From RUG11462 sp051877275 (lineage in GTDB: Bacteria; Bacillota; Clostridia; Oscillospirales; Acutalibacteraceae): a stretch of 19,691 nt of DNA. The stretch lies in assembly GCA_051877275.1 (NCBI GenBank), contig JBJEIS010000044.1, positions 1 to 19,691 of the forward strand, in the 5' to 3' direction. The stretch's first letter is position 1. The number at the start of each line of letters is the position of its first letter. Shown one piece after another: positions 1-6,784 of this stretch. The notes below the pieces were generated by a model, which was given only the letters and a program-made list of their open reading frames with translations, made no database searches and had not been told where the DNA came from. Both the position numbers and the translations under genes were made by a program.

Positions 1-130
1 TTTATTTATGCGGCAAAATAACTCTTGCGATTTTTAATCTAAAAGTAAAGAACTCATAAAGATTGATATATAGAAAATTCAGCAAAAAATTTACTTATCT
101 AAATAATTCTTAATATTTTATAAAAAAACA
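1..130. other. AT-rich intergenic region, no gene seen
   Basis: Very AT-rich stretch before the rplU promoter. Neither strand holds an open frame of useful length with a ribosome binding site, and there is no convincing hairpin followed by a T-run. It is probably the spacer to whatever gene lies left of the window. Confidence 0.5.
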
Positions 131-159
131 TTGACTTTTATGCTCTTTTGTGATAAAAT
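131..159 (+). promoter_or_regulatory. Sigma-A promoter of the rplU-prp-rpmA operon
   Basis: A -35 box TTGACT (131-136) and a -10 box TAAAAT (154-159) are separated by exactly 17 bases. A TG at 151-152 one base before the -10 box makes it an extended -10 promoter. Transcription should begin near 166, giving a leader of about 80 bases before the rplU start codon. No experimental start site is known to me. Confidence 0.8.
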
Positions 160-165
160 ATTCAA

Positions 166-240
166 GCCGCATATTAGGGGCTTTAAGTAAGCGAGCCTAA
201 ACTCCGCCCCATAGTAGCGAGTCTAATATAAAGGATAGAA
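166..240 (+). ncRNA. Ribosomal protein L21 leader RNA (autoregulatory 5' leader)
   Basis: The untranslated leader between the promoter and rplU is structured. ATATTA (171-176) can pair with TAATAT (224-229), and GGGGC (177-181) pairs with GCCCC (206-210), giving a closed element that ends just before the ribosome binding site AAGGA (231-235). Firmicutes often carry a conserved L21 leader at this place, thought to let L21 control its own operon. Position, length and stems fit, but I could not run a covariance-model search. Two imperfect repeats (186-200 and 213-226) allow an alternative fold, described in the findings. Confidence 0.65.
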
Positions 241-245
241 AGATT

Positions 246-620
246 ATGTACGCAATTTTTGAAACAGGCGGTAAACAGTACAAAGTTGAAAAAGGCGATG
301 TAGTGTTTATCGAAAAAATCAATGCCGCTGAAGGCGAAAATGTTGTTTTCGACAAAGTTTTATATGTTGACAACGGTAAAAGAGGCGCTAAAATAGGTAC
401 TCCTTACACAACTTCTGTTGTAGGCGCTAAAGTTTTGAAACAGGGTAAAGATAAAAAAATCACTGTTTTCACTTACAAGCCAAAGAAAAACGAGAAAAGA
501 AAACTCGGTCACAGACAGCCATATACTAAGGTTGAAATTCTTGCAATCGGTACAAAGGCTACTGTTAACAAAGCTCTCGGCAGTGCCGATGAAGCTGAAA
601 CTGCAGAAGCAGCTGAATAA
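246..620 (+). CDS. rplU: Large-subunit ribosomal protein bL21
   Basis: bL21 binds 23S rRNA and helps early assembly of the 50S subunit. The N-terminus MYAIFETGGKQYKVEKGD is the classic L21 opening, and the conserved region with YKPKKNEKRKLGHRQPYTKVEI-type residues (about 78-99) is present in full. At 124 residues it is about 20 longer than the usual L21 of about 103, because of an Ala/Glu-rich acidic tail (GSADEAETAEAAE). The ATG at 246 follows AAGGA at 231-235. It is first in a three-gene operon, with prp starting two bases after its stop codon. The leader in front suggests feedback control by L21. Confidence 0.97.
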   Translation: MYAIFETGGKQYKVEKGDVVFIEKINAAEGENVVFDKVLYVDNGKRGAKIGTPYTTSVVGAKVLKQGKDKKITVFTYKPKKNEKRKLGHRQPYTKVEILAIGTKATVNKALGSADEAETAEAAE

Positions 621-622
621 TT

Positions 623-946
623 ATGACAGAGTTTGTTCTTTACTTTAATAAGGAACACTATACAGGATATGAGGTCAGCGGTCATTCAACCGATAACGCG
701 AATGACGACAAGGGCAGATTAGTCTGTTCGGCTGTATCCTCTGCGGTAATTATGACCGCAAATGCTATAACCGATATAGTTAATGCCGAATCTGATATTA
801 AGATTGATGACGGTTATTTAAAAATAACAGTTTTAAATCCTAATGATAAAACAGATTTGCTTATTGAAAGCTTAAAGCTTCATATGACTGAGCTTTCAAA
901 AGAATATAACGGTAACATCAAAATTTCAAACGGAGGTTTACACTAA
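623..946 (+). CDS. prp: Ribosomal-processing cysteine protease Prp (YsxB family)
   Basis: Prp removes the N-terminal extension of ribosomal protein L27 in Firmicutes and related phyla, as shown for Staphylococcus aureus. Its gene lies almost always between rplU and rpmA, as here. The catalytic His is in VSGHS (His21) and the catalytic Cys in RLVCSAVSSAV (Cys35), which matches the family layout GH...C(A/S)AVS. Length (107 residues) is normal. The stop codon overlaps the rpmA start (TAATG). The next gene encodes an L27 with a matching extension, so substrate and enzyme are made from one message. Confidence 0.93.
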   Translation: MTEFVLYFNKEHYTGYEVSGHSTDNANDDKGRLVCSAVSSAVIMTANAITDIVNAESDIKIDDGYLKITVLNPNDKTDLLIESLKLHMTELSKEYNGNIKISNGGLH

Positions 947-1230
947 TGATTAGAGTTAATATTGAATTATTCGCACACAAAAAAGGTGTTGGTTCTACTA
1001 AAAACGGCCGTGATTCAGAATCTAAAAGACTTGGTCTTAAAAAAGCTGACGGTCAGTTTGTTTTAGCAGGTAACATTCTCGTTCGCCAGAGAGGTACTCA
1101 CTTCCATCCGGGTACAAACGTTGGCAAAGGCAAAGATGATACTTTATTTGCTAAAGTTGACGGAAAGGTTAAATTTGAGAATTTCGGCGCAGGCAGAAAG
1201 AAAGTTAGCGTTTACGCTGAAGCTGAATAA
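946..1230 (+). CDS. rpmA: Large-subunit ribosomal protein bL27, with cleavable N-terminal extension
   Basis: bL27 sits near the peptidyl transferase centre, and its N-terminal tail reaches the tRNA acceptor ends. The protein has the standard L27 core (KKGVGSTKNGRDSESKRLG, then the conserved RQRGTHFHPG region) and is 94 residues long. It begins MIRVNIELFAHKKG, so nine residues precede the Ala-His that normally open mature L27. This matches the Firmicute extension (MLKLNLQFF/A type) cut by Prp, with cleavage predicted after Phe9. The ribosome binding site GGAGG (932-936) lies 9 bases before the ATG. The usual next gene, obgE, is absent and a terminator follows instead. Confidence 0.96.
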   Translation: MIRVNIELFAHKKGVGSTKNGRDSESKRLGLKKADGQFVLAGNILVRQRGTHFHPGTNVGKGKDDTLFAKVDGKVKFENFGAGRKKVSVYAEAE

Positions 1231-1240
1231 TTAAGTTTTT

Positions 1241-1280
1241 AAAGCAGTTGTTTATAATTAAACAACTGCTTTTATTTTTT
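1241..1280 (+). terminator. Rho-independent terminator of rplU-prp-rpmA
   Basis: A perfect 12-base stem is formed by AAAGCAGTTGTT (1241-1252) and AACAACTGCTTT (1261-1272), with an 8-base loop. It is followed by a T-rich tract to 1280. It starts 10 bases after the rpmA stop codon. Confidence 0.88.
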
Positions 1281-1302
1281 CAAAAATATTTTTTACGCAA
1301 CC

Positions 1303-1337
1303 AAAAACAGCGAGCTTAAATAAAGCTCGCTGTTTTT
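1303..1337. terminator. Bidirectional hairpin terminator between convergent operons
   Basis: A perfect 15-base inverted repeat, 1303-1317 against 1323-1337, has a CAGCGAGCTT core, a 5-base loop, an A-run on one side and a T-run on the other. Read on the minus strand it begins one base after the spoVM stop codon and ends that long gene run. Read on the plus strand it backs up the rpmA terminator. Confidence 0.85.
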
Positions 1338-1338
1338 A

Positions 1339-1425
1339 TTATTTTATATCTTCTTTTTTTATTTTAAAAATCATTCTTAATATGCCTCTTAACGCTTTAG
1401 GACTTTTAACTACTACAACTTTCAT
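1339..1425 (-). CDS. spoVM: Stage V sporulation protein SpoVM (28 residues)
   Basis: SpoVM is a tiny amphipathic-helix protein that recognises the convex forespore membrane and recruits SpoIVA to start coat assembly. The frame encodes 28 residues beginning MKVVVVKSPKALRGILRM. Against B. subtilis SpoVM (26 residues), Lys2, Lys7, Pro9, Lys10, Leu12, Gly14, Ile15 and Arg17 line up without gaps, including Pro9, known to matter for membrane-curvature recognition. A strong ribosome binding site (GGAGGAGT, complement of 1433-1440) lies 7 bases before the ATG. It follows thiN by one small gene, as spoVM follows thiN in Bacillus. The gene is short enough to be missed by automatic gene calling. Function is inferred from sequence and position. 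Confidence 0.88.
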   Translation of the reverse strand: MKVVVVKSPKALRGILRMIFKIKKEDIK

Positions 1426-1443
1426 AAAGCAGACTCCTCCAAA

Positions 1444-1605
1444 TCATTTGCACCAGGCCAAGCCGAGAAGTACGAGTATAATGCTGAAAACCAGCATTAT
1501 AGCTTTATAAGGGAAAAATGTCGCGATAAATATACCTGCCGCAAAGCAAAATATGTAACAGGCTCTATGTCTATGCCTTTTCGGCGGACGACATCTTCCT
1601 CGCAT
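1444..1605 (-). CDS. Small Arg/His-rich single-span membrane protein, unknown function
   Basis: A 53-residue protein with a strongly basic N-terminus (MRGRCRPPKRHRHRACY) followed by hydrophobic segments to the end (CFAAGIFIATFF, then IMLVFSIILVLLGLAW). This suggests a basic cytoplasmic head and one long or two short membrane spans. I chose the ATG at 1605 because GGGGTG lies 7 bases upstream; a TTG at 1626 would add seven residues. It lies between thiN and spoVM and ends 18 bases before spoVM, whose ribosome binding site overlaps the edge of this gene, so the two are probably co-transcribed. Similar short membrane proteins seem to occur at this locus in other Clostridia, but I know of no assigned function. 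A role tied to sporulation would be only a guess from its position. Confidence 0.6.
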   Translation of the reverse strand: MRGRCRPPKRHRHRACYIFCFAAGIFIATFFPYKAIMLVFSIILVLLGLAWCK

Positions 1606-1669
1606 TTTTCGGCACCCCGTTTGCAATAAATTAGGTGTTTTACCTGCTACTATTATATTAAACTTTATA

Positions 1670-1692
1670 AAAAGTGTGATTAAAACACTTTT
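1670..1692 (-). terminator. Possible weak terminator at the end of thiN
   Basis: An 8-base inverted repeat (1670-1677 with 1685-1692, ACACTTTT and AAAAGTGT, 7-base loop) spans the thiN stop codon. On the minus strand the stem runs into five T before turning AT-mixed. The stem is AT-rich and the T-run short, so it may only attenuate transcription. A TATAAT at 1652-1657 (minus) just downstream lacks a good -35 box; whether the small genes have their own promoter is open. Confidence 0.3.
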
Positions 1693-2297
1693 ATTAACAA
1701 AGCATTTCCTTTACCGATAATTATTTCTGTATCATTTACAGGCTCATTACTTACTGCAAACTGATACTGATTTTCTATTACAGCGTTTTCAAGCGGATAT
1801 TTAGCTCCTGATATACAAACATCTTCTAACTTATCATCAAGTGAAATAATAGAAAAATATGAAAAAGAGCCTTGTTTTATGTGTTCGCAATGGTCTATTA
1901 CAAGCATTTCAGAATAATCATCGACAATAAAACCTTTTGCACCGTTTTGCTTAAGATAAAGTAAAATCGAAACATTACCTAAACTATGGTCAAGCCTCTG
2001 ACCTATAACTCCTACAAGCAAAAAATCCTTAAACCCTTTTTCAAGCATTAGTTTAACAGCGGCAAAAGTATCGGTATCATCTTTTTCGCAAGGCAATATC
2101 ATGATATTTTCTTCTGATTTGGTTGGCTTTTCAAAAGAATCAAAATCACCGATAACAAAATCAGGCTCAACATCCAAATGTGTTTTGTGTTTTAATCCGC
2201 CGTCACAAAAGACATAATAATCATCACATTTCAAGTATGATTTAACAACATCATAATTATTTATATCGGCATTGCCGACAATAACACATCTTGCCAT
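1680..2297 (-). CDS. thiN: Thiamine pyrophosphokinase
   Basis: This enzyme transfers pyrophosphate from ATP to thiamine to make thiamine pyrophosphate, the cofactor of transketolase and related enzymes. With the chosen start the protein has 205 residues. It shows the family motifs CDGGLKH (31-37), PDFVIGDFDS (45-54), KDDTD (72-76) and GVIGQRLDHSLGN (96-108), which hold the metal- and substrate-binding Asp residues. The ATG at 2297 stands 5 bases after GGGAG. The ATG at 2300, which overlaps the rsgA stop as ATGA, would add one residue. In B. subtilis rpe lies between rsgA and thiN; here the two genes touch directly. Confidence 0.92.
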   Translation of the reverse strand: MARCVIVGNADINNYDVVKSYLKCDDYYVFCDGGLKHKTHLDVEPDFVIGDFDSFEKPTKSEENIMILPCEKDDTDTFAAVKLMLEKGFKDFLLVGVIGQRLDHSLGNVSILLYLKQNGAKGFIVDDYSEMLVIDHCEHIKQGSFSYFSIISLDDKLEDVCISGAKYPLENAVIENQYQFAVSNEPVNDTEIIIGKGNALLIKVF

Positions 2298-3172
2298 CAT
2301 AACTCCCAATCTTTATATTTCGAGGCATCTTCATAAAGCTTTTTATAGCTTTCTATTCTCGAAAGCGGAATCTTTCCCTCATTTACTGCCTGCAAAATAG
2401 CACAGCCTTTTTCTTTCGTATGCGAGCATGAAGTGAATTTGCACTTACCAATATAATCTTCAAACTCACGAAAACAAAACTGTAGATTTTCTTTTTTAAT
2501 AAGCGCGGTTTTCTCCATATCAATACTTGAAAAACCAGGTGTATCAGCAATAAGTCCGCCATGTGACTCATAAAGCTCAACATGTCTTGTTGTATGTCTT
2601 CCTCGGCCGAGCTTTTCACTTATATCAGCGGTCGAAATATCAAAACGACTGTCAATTGCATTAAGCAAGCTTGATTTTCCAACTCCGGAATTACCGCAGA
2701 AAACCGAAAGCTTGTCTTTGAATAAAGGAAAAAGCTGTTCAACGCCTTTAGATTTTACTGCACTGACAATGAACACTTTAAAACCGCTTTTCAAATAAAT
2801 ATCTGCGATTTCATCAGCCGCTGACAAATCGCTTTTATTTATAACAATAATCGGCTCAATGCCTTTATCCTCTGCCGAAACAATCATTTTATCAATAACA
2901 AATGTATTTGGCGCAGGATGAACAGTTGAAACCACAATAAACAGCCTGTCTATATTTGCAACAGGCGGTCTTATCAAGCAATTTAACCGAGGCGCTATTT
3001 CATCAATAACGCCTCGGTTGTTTTCTAACACACTGATTATAACATTATCGCCTACAAGCGGAGAATTGTTTTTATTTCTAAAAGCGCCTCTGGCCTTGCA
3101 CTCAATAATGCCGTTTTCGGTTTTTACATAATAAAAACCTGATAATGCCTTTATAATAATTCCCTGAATCAT
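2297..3172 (-). CDS. rsgA: Ribosome small subunit-dependent GTPase A
   Basis: RsgA (YjeQ/CpgA) is a circularly permuted GTPase that checks and helps late maturation of the 30S subunit. The order of motifs shows the permutation: NKSD (G4, 112-115) comes before the P-loop GNSGVGKSS (160-168) and DTPGF (G3, 210-214). An N-terminal OB-fold precedes them. The C-terminal zinc knuckle is complete as C244-x4-C249-x-H251-x5-C257. The ATG at 3172 is chosen because the protein then begins MIQGIIIKALSGFYYV, like its relatives, and GGGGTG lies 4 bases upstream; an in-frame TTG at 3184 is less likely. It directly follows prkC; in B. subtilis RsgA is a known PrkC substrate. Confidence 0.95.
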   Translation of the reverse strand: MIQGIIIKALSGFYYVKTENGIIECKARGAFRNKNNSPLVGDNVIISVLENNRGVIDEIAPRLNCLIRPPVANIDRLFIVVSTVHPAPNTFVIDKMIVSAEDKGIEPIIVINKSDLSAADEIADIYLKSGFKVFIVSAVKSKGVEQLFPLFKDKLSVFCGNSGVGKSSLLNAIDSRFDISTADISEKLGRGRHTTRHVELYESHGGLIADTPGFSSIDMEKTALIKKENLQFCFREFEDYIGKCKFTSCSHTKEKGCAILQAVNEGKIPLSRIESYKKLYEDASKYKDWEL

Positions 3173-3184
3173 CAAGCACCCCAA

Positions 3185-4987
3185 TTATTCAGCCTTTGTT
3201 TTTTTGGTTTTCTTTGTTTGTGATGTTGATTCTGTTTCCTGGTCGGTATTATCTTCACCACTGTTATTATCTTTTACCTGAGTAGTCGCAGCCGTAGAAG
3301 GAGTTGTTGCCGCTTCAGTAGTAGGTGCAGAACCTTTACTGATATAGATAGTAACAACATCATCCATTACAGCCTGACTTCCGGCTCTCGGATACTGAGA
3401 AACTACTACGCCATAAGCTGTATCATCATAAACATAAACCTTATCGCCGATTTTCAAACCTCGGTCGATAATAGTCTGTTTTGCATCATCCTCATACATA
3501 CCTATAACATCAGGAACGGTTACATCAATCTGCTCAGGTCCTAATGACACATAAAGAGTGATCTCATCACCCGCGTTTGCAACCTCGCCTGCCGCAGGAT
3601 AAGATTTGATTACGCAGTCTTTAGCAACCTCTTCATCATTTTTAGTAACCTTTTTAACAACAAAGCCGTACTCTTCCAAAGCTTCCTTTGCCTCGGAATA
3701 CTCAAGCTTTTCACAATCCGGTATTTTTATTTTCTCGCCGCCGGAGCTTACATAAAGAGTAATTTTTGACTTTGATTTTATATTAGTATCAGGTTCCGGT
3801 GACTGTTTAAAAATTTCGCCTTCTTTGTAATCGGAATTATTGCTTTTCTCAATTACAAACTCAAAATCCTTATACTTATCATCAGTCTTGACTTCATCAA
3901 TACTCATTCCGACAAAATCAGGACACTTGATTGTATCACCCGAATTGCCTAAAAAGAACCAAACGAAAAATCCTGCAATCGCAAGCACGAAAACAGCCGC
4001 AACAGCCGATAAAATAGGAATTGCTTTTGAACCCTTTTCTTTTTTTACCGGGCGCTCACTTTGTAAATTTTCGCGGTTTGAATAATCGAAATTATATTCG
4101 TCATCCTGAATTTTAACAGCATTAGAAGATGTGCTGTAAGAATGATTAAACTGAGCATAAGGATCTCGTCTTAACTCCTCAATATCACGGAGCATATCAA
4201 ATGCGGTAGGATATCTTTCAGAAGGTTCCTTCTGCATAGCGGCAAGAATTATCTGCTCGAGTCCTTTCGGAATTAAATTATTAATTTCAGTAGGACGAAC
4301 AGGCTCATTCTGCAACTGCATAATCGCTACCGAAACTGCTGAATCTGCCTGAAACGGCAGCTTGCCTGTTGTCATCTCATAAAGCATAACACCCACAGAA
4401 TAAATATCCGACTTACCGTCAGTATCATCTCCGCGTGCCTGTTCAGGACTTATATAATGAACCGAACCGATTGCTTTATCGGTAATTGTTTTCTGTTCAC
4501 TTCTTGAAAATCTGGCAATGCCGAAATCTGCAACTTTAATTGAACCGTCCTTTAACAAAAGGATATTCTGCGGTTTAACATCGCGATGAATAATACCTTT
4601 TTCATGCGCATGCTCAAGCGCTTTTAAAATCTGCGCAGTGAAAAAAGCTGCCTCTTCCCAATCGAGAACTCCCTTTTGCTTGATATATTCTTTTAAAGTG
4701 ATACCTTCGCAATATTCCATAACAATATACTGAAGAATATCGCCGAAACTTACGTCATAAACCTTTACAATGTTTGGATGAGACAAAACAGCAATAGCTT
4801 TTGATTCATTCTTAAATCTTCTTTTAAATTCATCGTTTGCAACAAATTCTTCTTTTAAAATCTTGATAGCTACAATTCTGTCATCAATAATATCATAAGC
4901 TTTGTAAACGCTTGCCATACCGCCTGTTCCCACAAGCTCGTTGATTTCATATCGACCGTCGATTCGTTTTCCGATAAATCTATCCAC
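3185..4987 (-). CDS. prkC: PASTA-domain Ser/Thr protein kinase (PrkC/StkP family)
   Basis: A membrane kinase that senses peptidoglycan fragments or lipid II with its outer domains and phosphorylates proteins in cell-wall growth, translation and germination. The kinase domain (about 10-270) has the glycine loop GTGGMASVY, Lys42, HRDVKPQN (134-141) and DFG (154-156). Thr167 and Thr169 are likely activation-loop sites. One membrane span covers about 322-347. Three PASTA repeats follow (about 351-415, 417-483 and 487-553), then a Thr/Ser-rich tail ending in KKTKKTKAE. The start is a GTG at 4987 with AGGAGG eight bases upstream. It lies 17 bases after its partner phosphatase. The 600-residue length is usual for three PASTA repeats. 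Confidence 0.96.
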   Translation of the reverse strand: MDRFIGKRIDGRYEINELVGTGGMASVYKAYDIIDDRIVAIKILKEEFVANDEFKRRFKNESKAIAVLSHPNIVKVYDVSFGDILQYIVMEYCEGITLKEYIKQKGVLDWEEAAFFTAQILKALEHAHEKGIIHRDVKPQNILLLKDGSIKVADFGIARFSRSEQKTITDKAIGSVHYISPEQARGDDTDGKSDIYSVGVMLYEMTTGKLPFQADSAVSVAIMQLQNEPVRPTEINNLIPKGLEQIILAAMQKEPSERYPTAFDMLRDIEELRRDPYAQFNHSYSTSSNAVKIQDDEYNFDYSNRENLQSERPVKKEKGSKAIPILSAVAAVFVLAIAGFFVWFFLGNSGDTIKCPDFVGMSIDEVKTDDKYKDFEFVIEKSNNSDYKEGEIFKQSPEPDTNIKSKSKITLYVSSGGEKIKIPDCEKLEYSEAKEALEEYGFVVKKVTKNDEEVAKDCVIKSYPAAGEVANAGDEITLYVSLGPEQIDVTVPDVIGMYEDDAKQTIIDRGLKIGDKVYVYDDTAYGVVVSQYPRAGSQAVMDDVVTIYISKGSAPTTEAATTPSTAATTQVKDNNSGEDNTDQETESTSQTKKTKKTKAE

Positions 4988-5004
4988 TGTTTTTCCTCCT
5001 TTTC

Positions 5005-5736
5005 TTATATATCCTTGGCAACAACGACCGAAATATTATCTCCGCCGCCGTTTTCATTTGCTAAATCAATCAATTTTTCACAAATTTCATCACAATCATT
5101 TTGATTTGCGATTTCAAAAATATCTTTCTCATCAATATAATTTGTAAGACCGTCGGAACAAATTAAAATTGTATATCCTTTTTCAAGTCTTGTAACATTA
5201 AAATCAGATTCCAAACACTCTTCAACCCCCAGCGCCCTTGTAATAACATTGCGTTTAGGATGGTGTTTTGCCTCTTCTTCGGTAATCATATTACTCTCAA
5301 TCAATTGCTGAACAATAGAATGATCGGTAGTAATCTTTTTTAATCCTTCTGAATAAATTATATATGCTCTTGAGTCACCTGCATGAATTGTATAAGCATA
5401 TCCGTCTTTGATAAGTATGGCTACAACGGTAGTACCCATACCGTAATACTCCTCATTATTCTGCGCTAAATCAAAAACATCTAAATTAGCGCCGTTAACC
5501 GCTGAAGTCATAATTGTTTTTATAGCGTGGTCGGTAAGCGACTCATCATATTTTTTTATAATTGTTTCATGAATAGAAGTTGCCGCAACCTCGCTCGCAA
5601 CATTACCGGCTTTTGCGCCTCCCATTCCGTCACAAACTATCAAAAGAGCAGTTTCATCATCAAATTTATTAAATTTAATAAAATCTTGGTTCATCTCTCG
5701 CTGCCTGCCGACATCGGTTTTGCCTGCTATATTCAT
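5005..5736 (-). CDS. prpC: PP2C-family Ser/Thr protein phosphatase (PrpC/Stp)
   Basis: A soluble metal-dependent phosphatase that removes phosphates placed by PrkC, including from the kinase itself. The metal-binding PP2C motifs are intact: DVGRQREMNQD (8-18), CDGMGG with Asp36-Gly37, GMGTT, HAGDSRAY, SDGL and GGGDNISV near the C-terminus. Length 243 residues is normal. The ATG at 5736 follows GGAGG about ten bases upstream. It sits between rlmN and prkC as in most Firmicutes, so kinase and phosphatase are co-expressed. Confidence 0.96.
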   Translation of the reverse strand: MNIAGKTDVGRQREMNQDFIKFNKFDDETALLIVCDGMGGAKAGNVASEVAATSIHETIIKKYDESLTDHAIKTIMTSAVNGANLDVFDLAQNNEEYYGMGTTVVAILIKDGYAYTIHAGDSRAYIIYSEGLKKITTDHSIVQQLIESNMITEEEAKHHPKRNVITRALGVEECLESDFNVTRLEKGYTILICSDGLTNYIDEKDIFEIANQNDCDEICEKLIDLANENGGGDNISVVVAKDI

Positions 5737-5760
5737 AATAAAACTGCCTCCTTTAAATTT

Positions 5761-6780
5761 TTATTTATGTTTAGCGCGAAGTTGACCGCAAGAAGCCTCG
5801 ATATCACTGCCGAGCGTCCTTCTTACTGTTGCATTAAGCCCCATGCTGTTTAGCAGATTGCAAAAGCTGTAAACTGCATTTTTATCCGGCTTAATAAATT
5901 TATCCTTATGAACAGGATTTGCAGGAATAAGATTTATATGAGCAATAATTCCGGATAAAAGCTCTTTTAATCTTTTTGCACATTCAGGGGTATCGTTAAA
6001 CCCTTTAATAAGTGCATATTCAAAAGAAATTCTTCTTCCTGTTTTATTAGTATATTCTCTGCAAGCGGTTATAAGCTCATTAATATTATAACGCTTGTTT
6101 ATAGGCATAATAGTATCTCTCATCTCATCAAAAGGAGCATGAAGCGAAATTGATAAGGTTATTTGAAGGTCAAGCTCCATCAGCTTATAAATTTTATCAA
6201 CCACACCGCAAGTAGACAATGAAATATGACGCATACCGATATTAAGCCCGTTATCATTTCCTACAAGCTCTAAAAATCTTGTAACCGACTCAAAATTATC
6301 AAGCGGCTCTCCCATTCCCATCAAAACAACATTTGAAATGCGAACGCCTAAATCCTTTTGTGCGGTAAAAATCTGTGATAAAATCTCACCCGCGGTGAGA
6401 TCACGCGCCTTGCCGCCTATGGTAGAAGCACAAAACTTGCAACCCATATTGCAACCGACCTCTGACGAAACACAAATACTGTATCCGTGCTTATACTTCA
6501 TAACGACTGACTCAATAAGCTCATCATCATGCAGTTTATAAAGATATTTTACCGTTTCATCCAAAGCCGACTGAAACTTTTTTTCAATTTTCACATAAGA
6601 GATATAATAATCCTGCTTTAAAGCATCTTTAAGCGACAGTGGAATGTTCTTCATTTCATCAAATGAATCTACGCCTTTTTGAAGCCAGCCGAAAATCTGA
6701 TTTGCCCGAAACTTAGGTTGGTTTAAATCAGAAATAATCTGCTCTATTTCACTTAAATTCATTGATTTAAGATCTTTCAT
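5761..6780 (-). CDS. rlmN: Dual-specificity rRNA/tRNA adenine-C2 methyltransferase RlmN
   Basis: RlmN is a radical SAM enzyme that methylates C2 of A2503 in 23S rRNA and, in E. coli, A37 of some tRNAs. The 4Fe-4S ligands are C110-x3-C114-x2-C117 in EVGCNMGCKFCAST. The two other catalytic cysteines also line up: Cys103 (seven residues before the cluster, as E. coli Cys118) and Cys331 in EASCGQLR (E. coli Cys355, the methyl carrier). The GMGEPLDN motif is present. The enzyme therefore looks active and is not a Cfr-type resistance protein, whose context would differ. The ATG at 6780 starts four bases after the rsmB stop codon. Confidence 0.96.
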   Translation of the reverse strand: MKDLKSMNLSEIEQIISDLNQPKFRANQIFGWLQKGVDSFDEMKNIPLSLKDALKQDYYISYVKIEKKFQSALDETVKYLYKLHDDELIESVVMKYKHGYSICVSSEVGCNMGCKFCASTIGGKARDLTAGEILSQIFTAQKDLGVRISNVVLMGMGEPLDNFESVTRFLELVGNDNGLNIGMRHISLSTCGVVDKIYKLMELDLQITLSISLHAPFDEMRDTIMPINKRYNINELITACREYTNKTGRRISFEYALIKGFNDTPECAKRLKELLSGIIAHINLIPANPVHKDKFIKPDKNAVYSFCNLLNSMGLNATVRRTLGSDIEASCGQLRAKHK

Positions 6781-6784
6781 TTTA

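Noticed and set aside
186..226. Direct repeats in the rplU leader as a mobile element or integration mark
   Set aside because: The copies are 14-15 bases, imperfect and inside a structured leader. No transposase or terminal inverted repeats are nearby.
1652..1680. Vegetative or sporulation promoter for the small membrane protein and spoVM
   Set aside because: A TATAAT is present at 1652-1657 on the minus strand, but no fitting -35 box at 16-18 bases and no clear sigma-E or sigma-K pattern was found, so it is not listed as a promoter.
2383..2619. 78-codon frame on the minus strand within rsgA
   Set aside because: It overlaps the conserved GTPase and zinc motifs of rsgA in another frame and has no ribosome binding site.
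5761..6780. Cfr-type antibiotic resistance methyltransferase instead of RlmN
   Set aside because: The protein length, motif spacing and position between rsmB and prpC are those of housekeeping RlmN.
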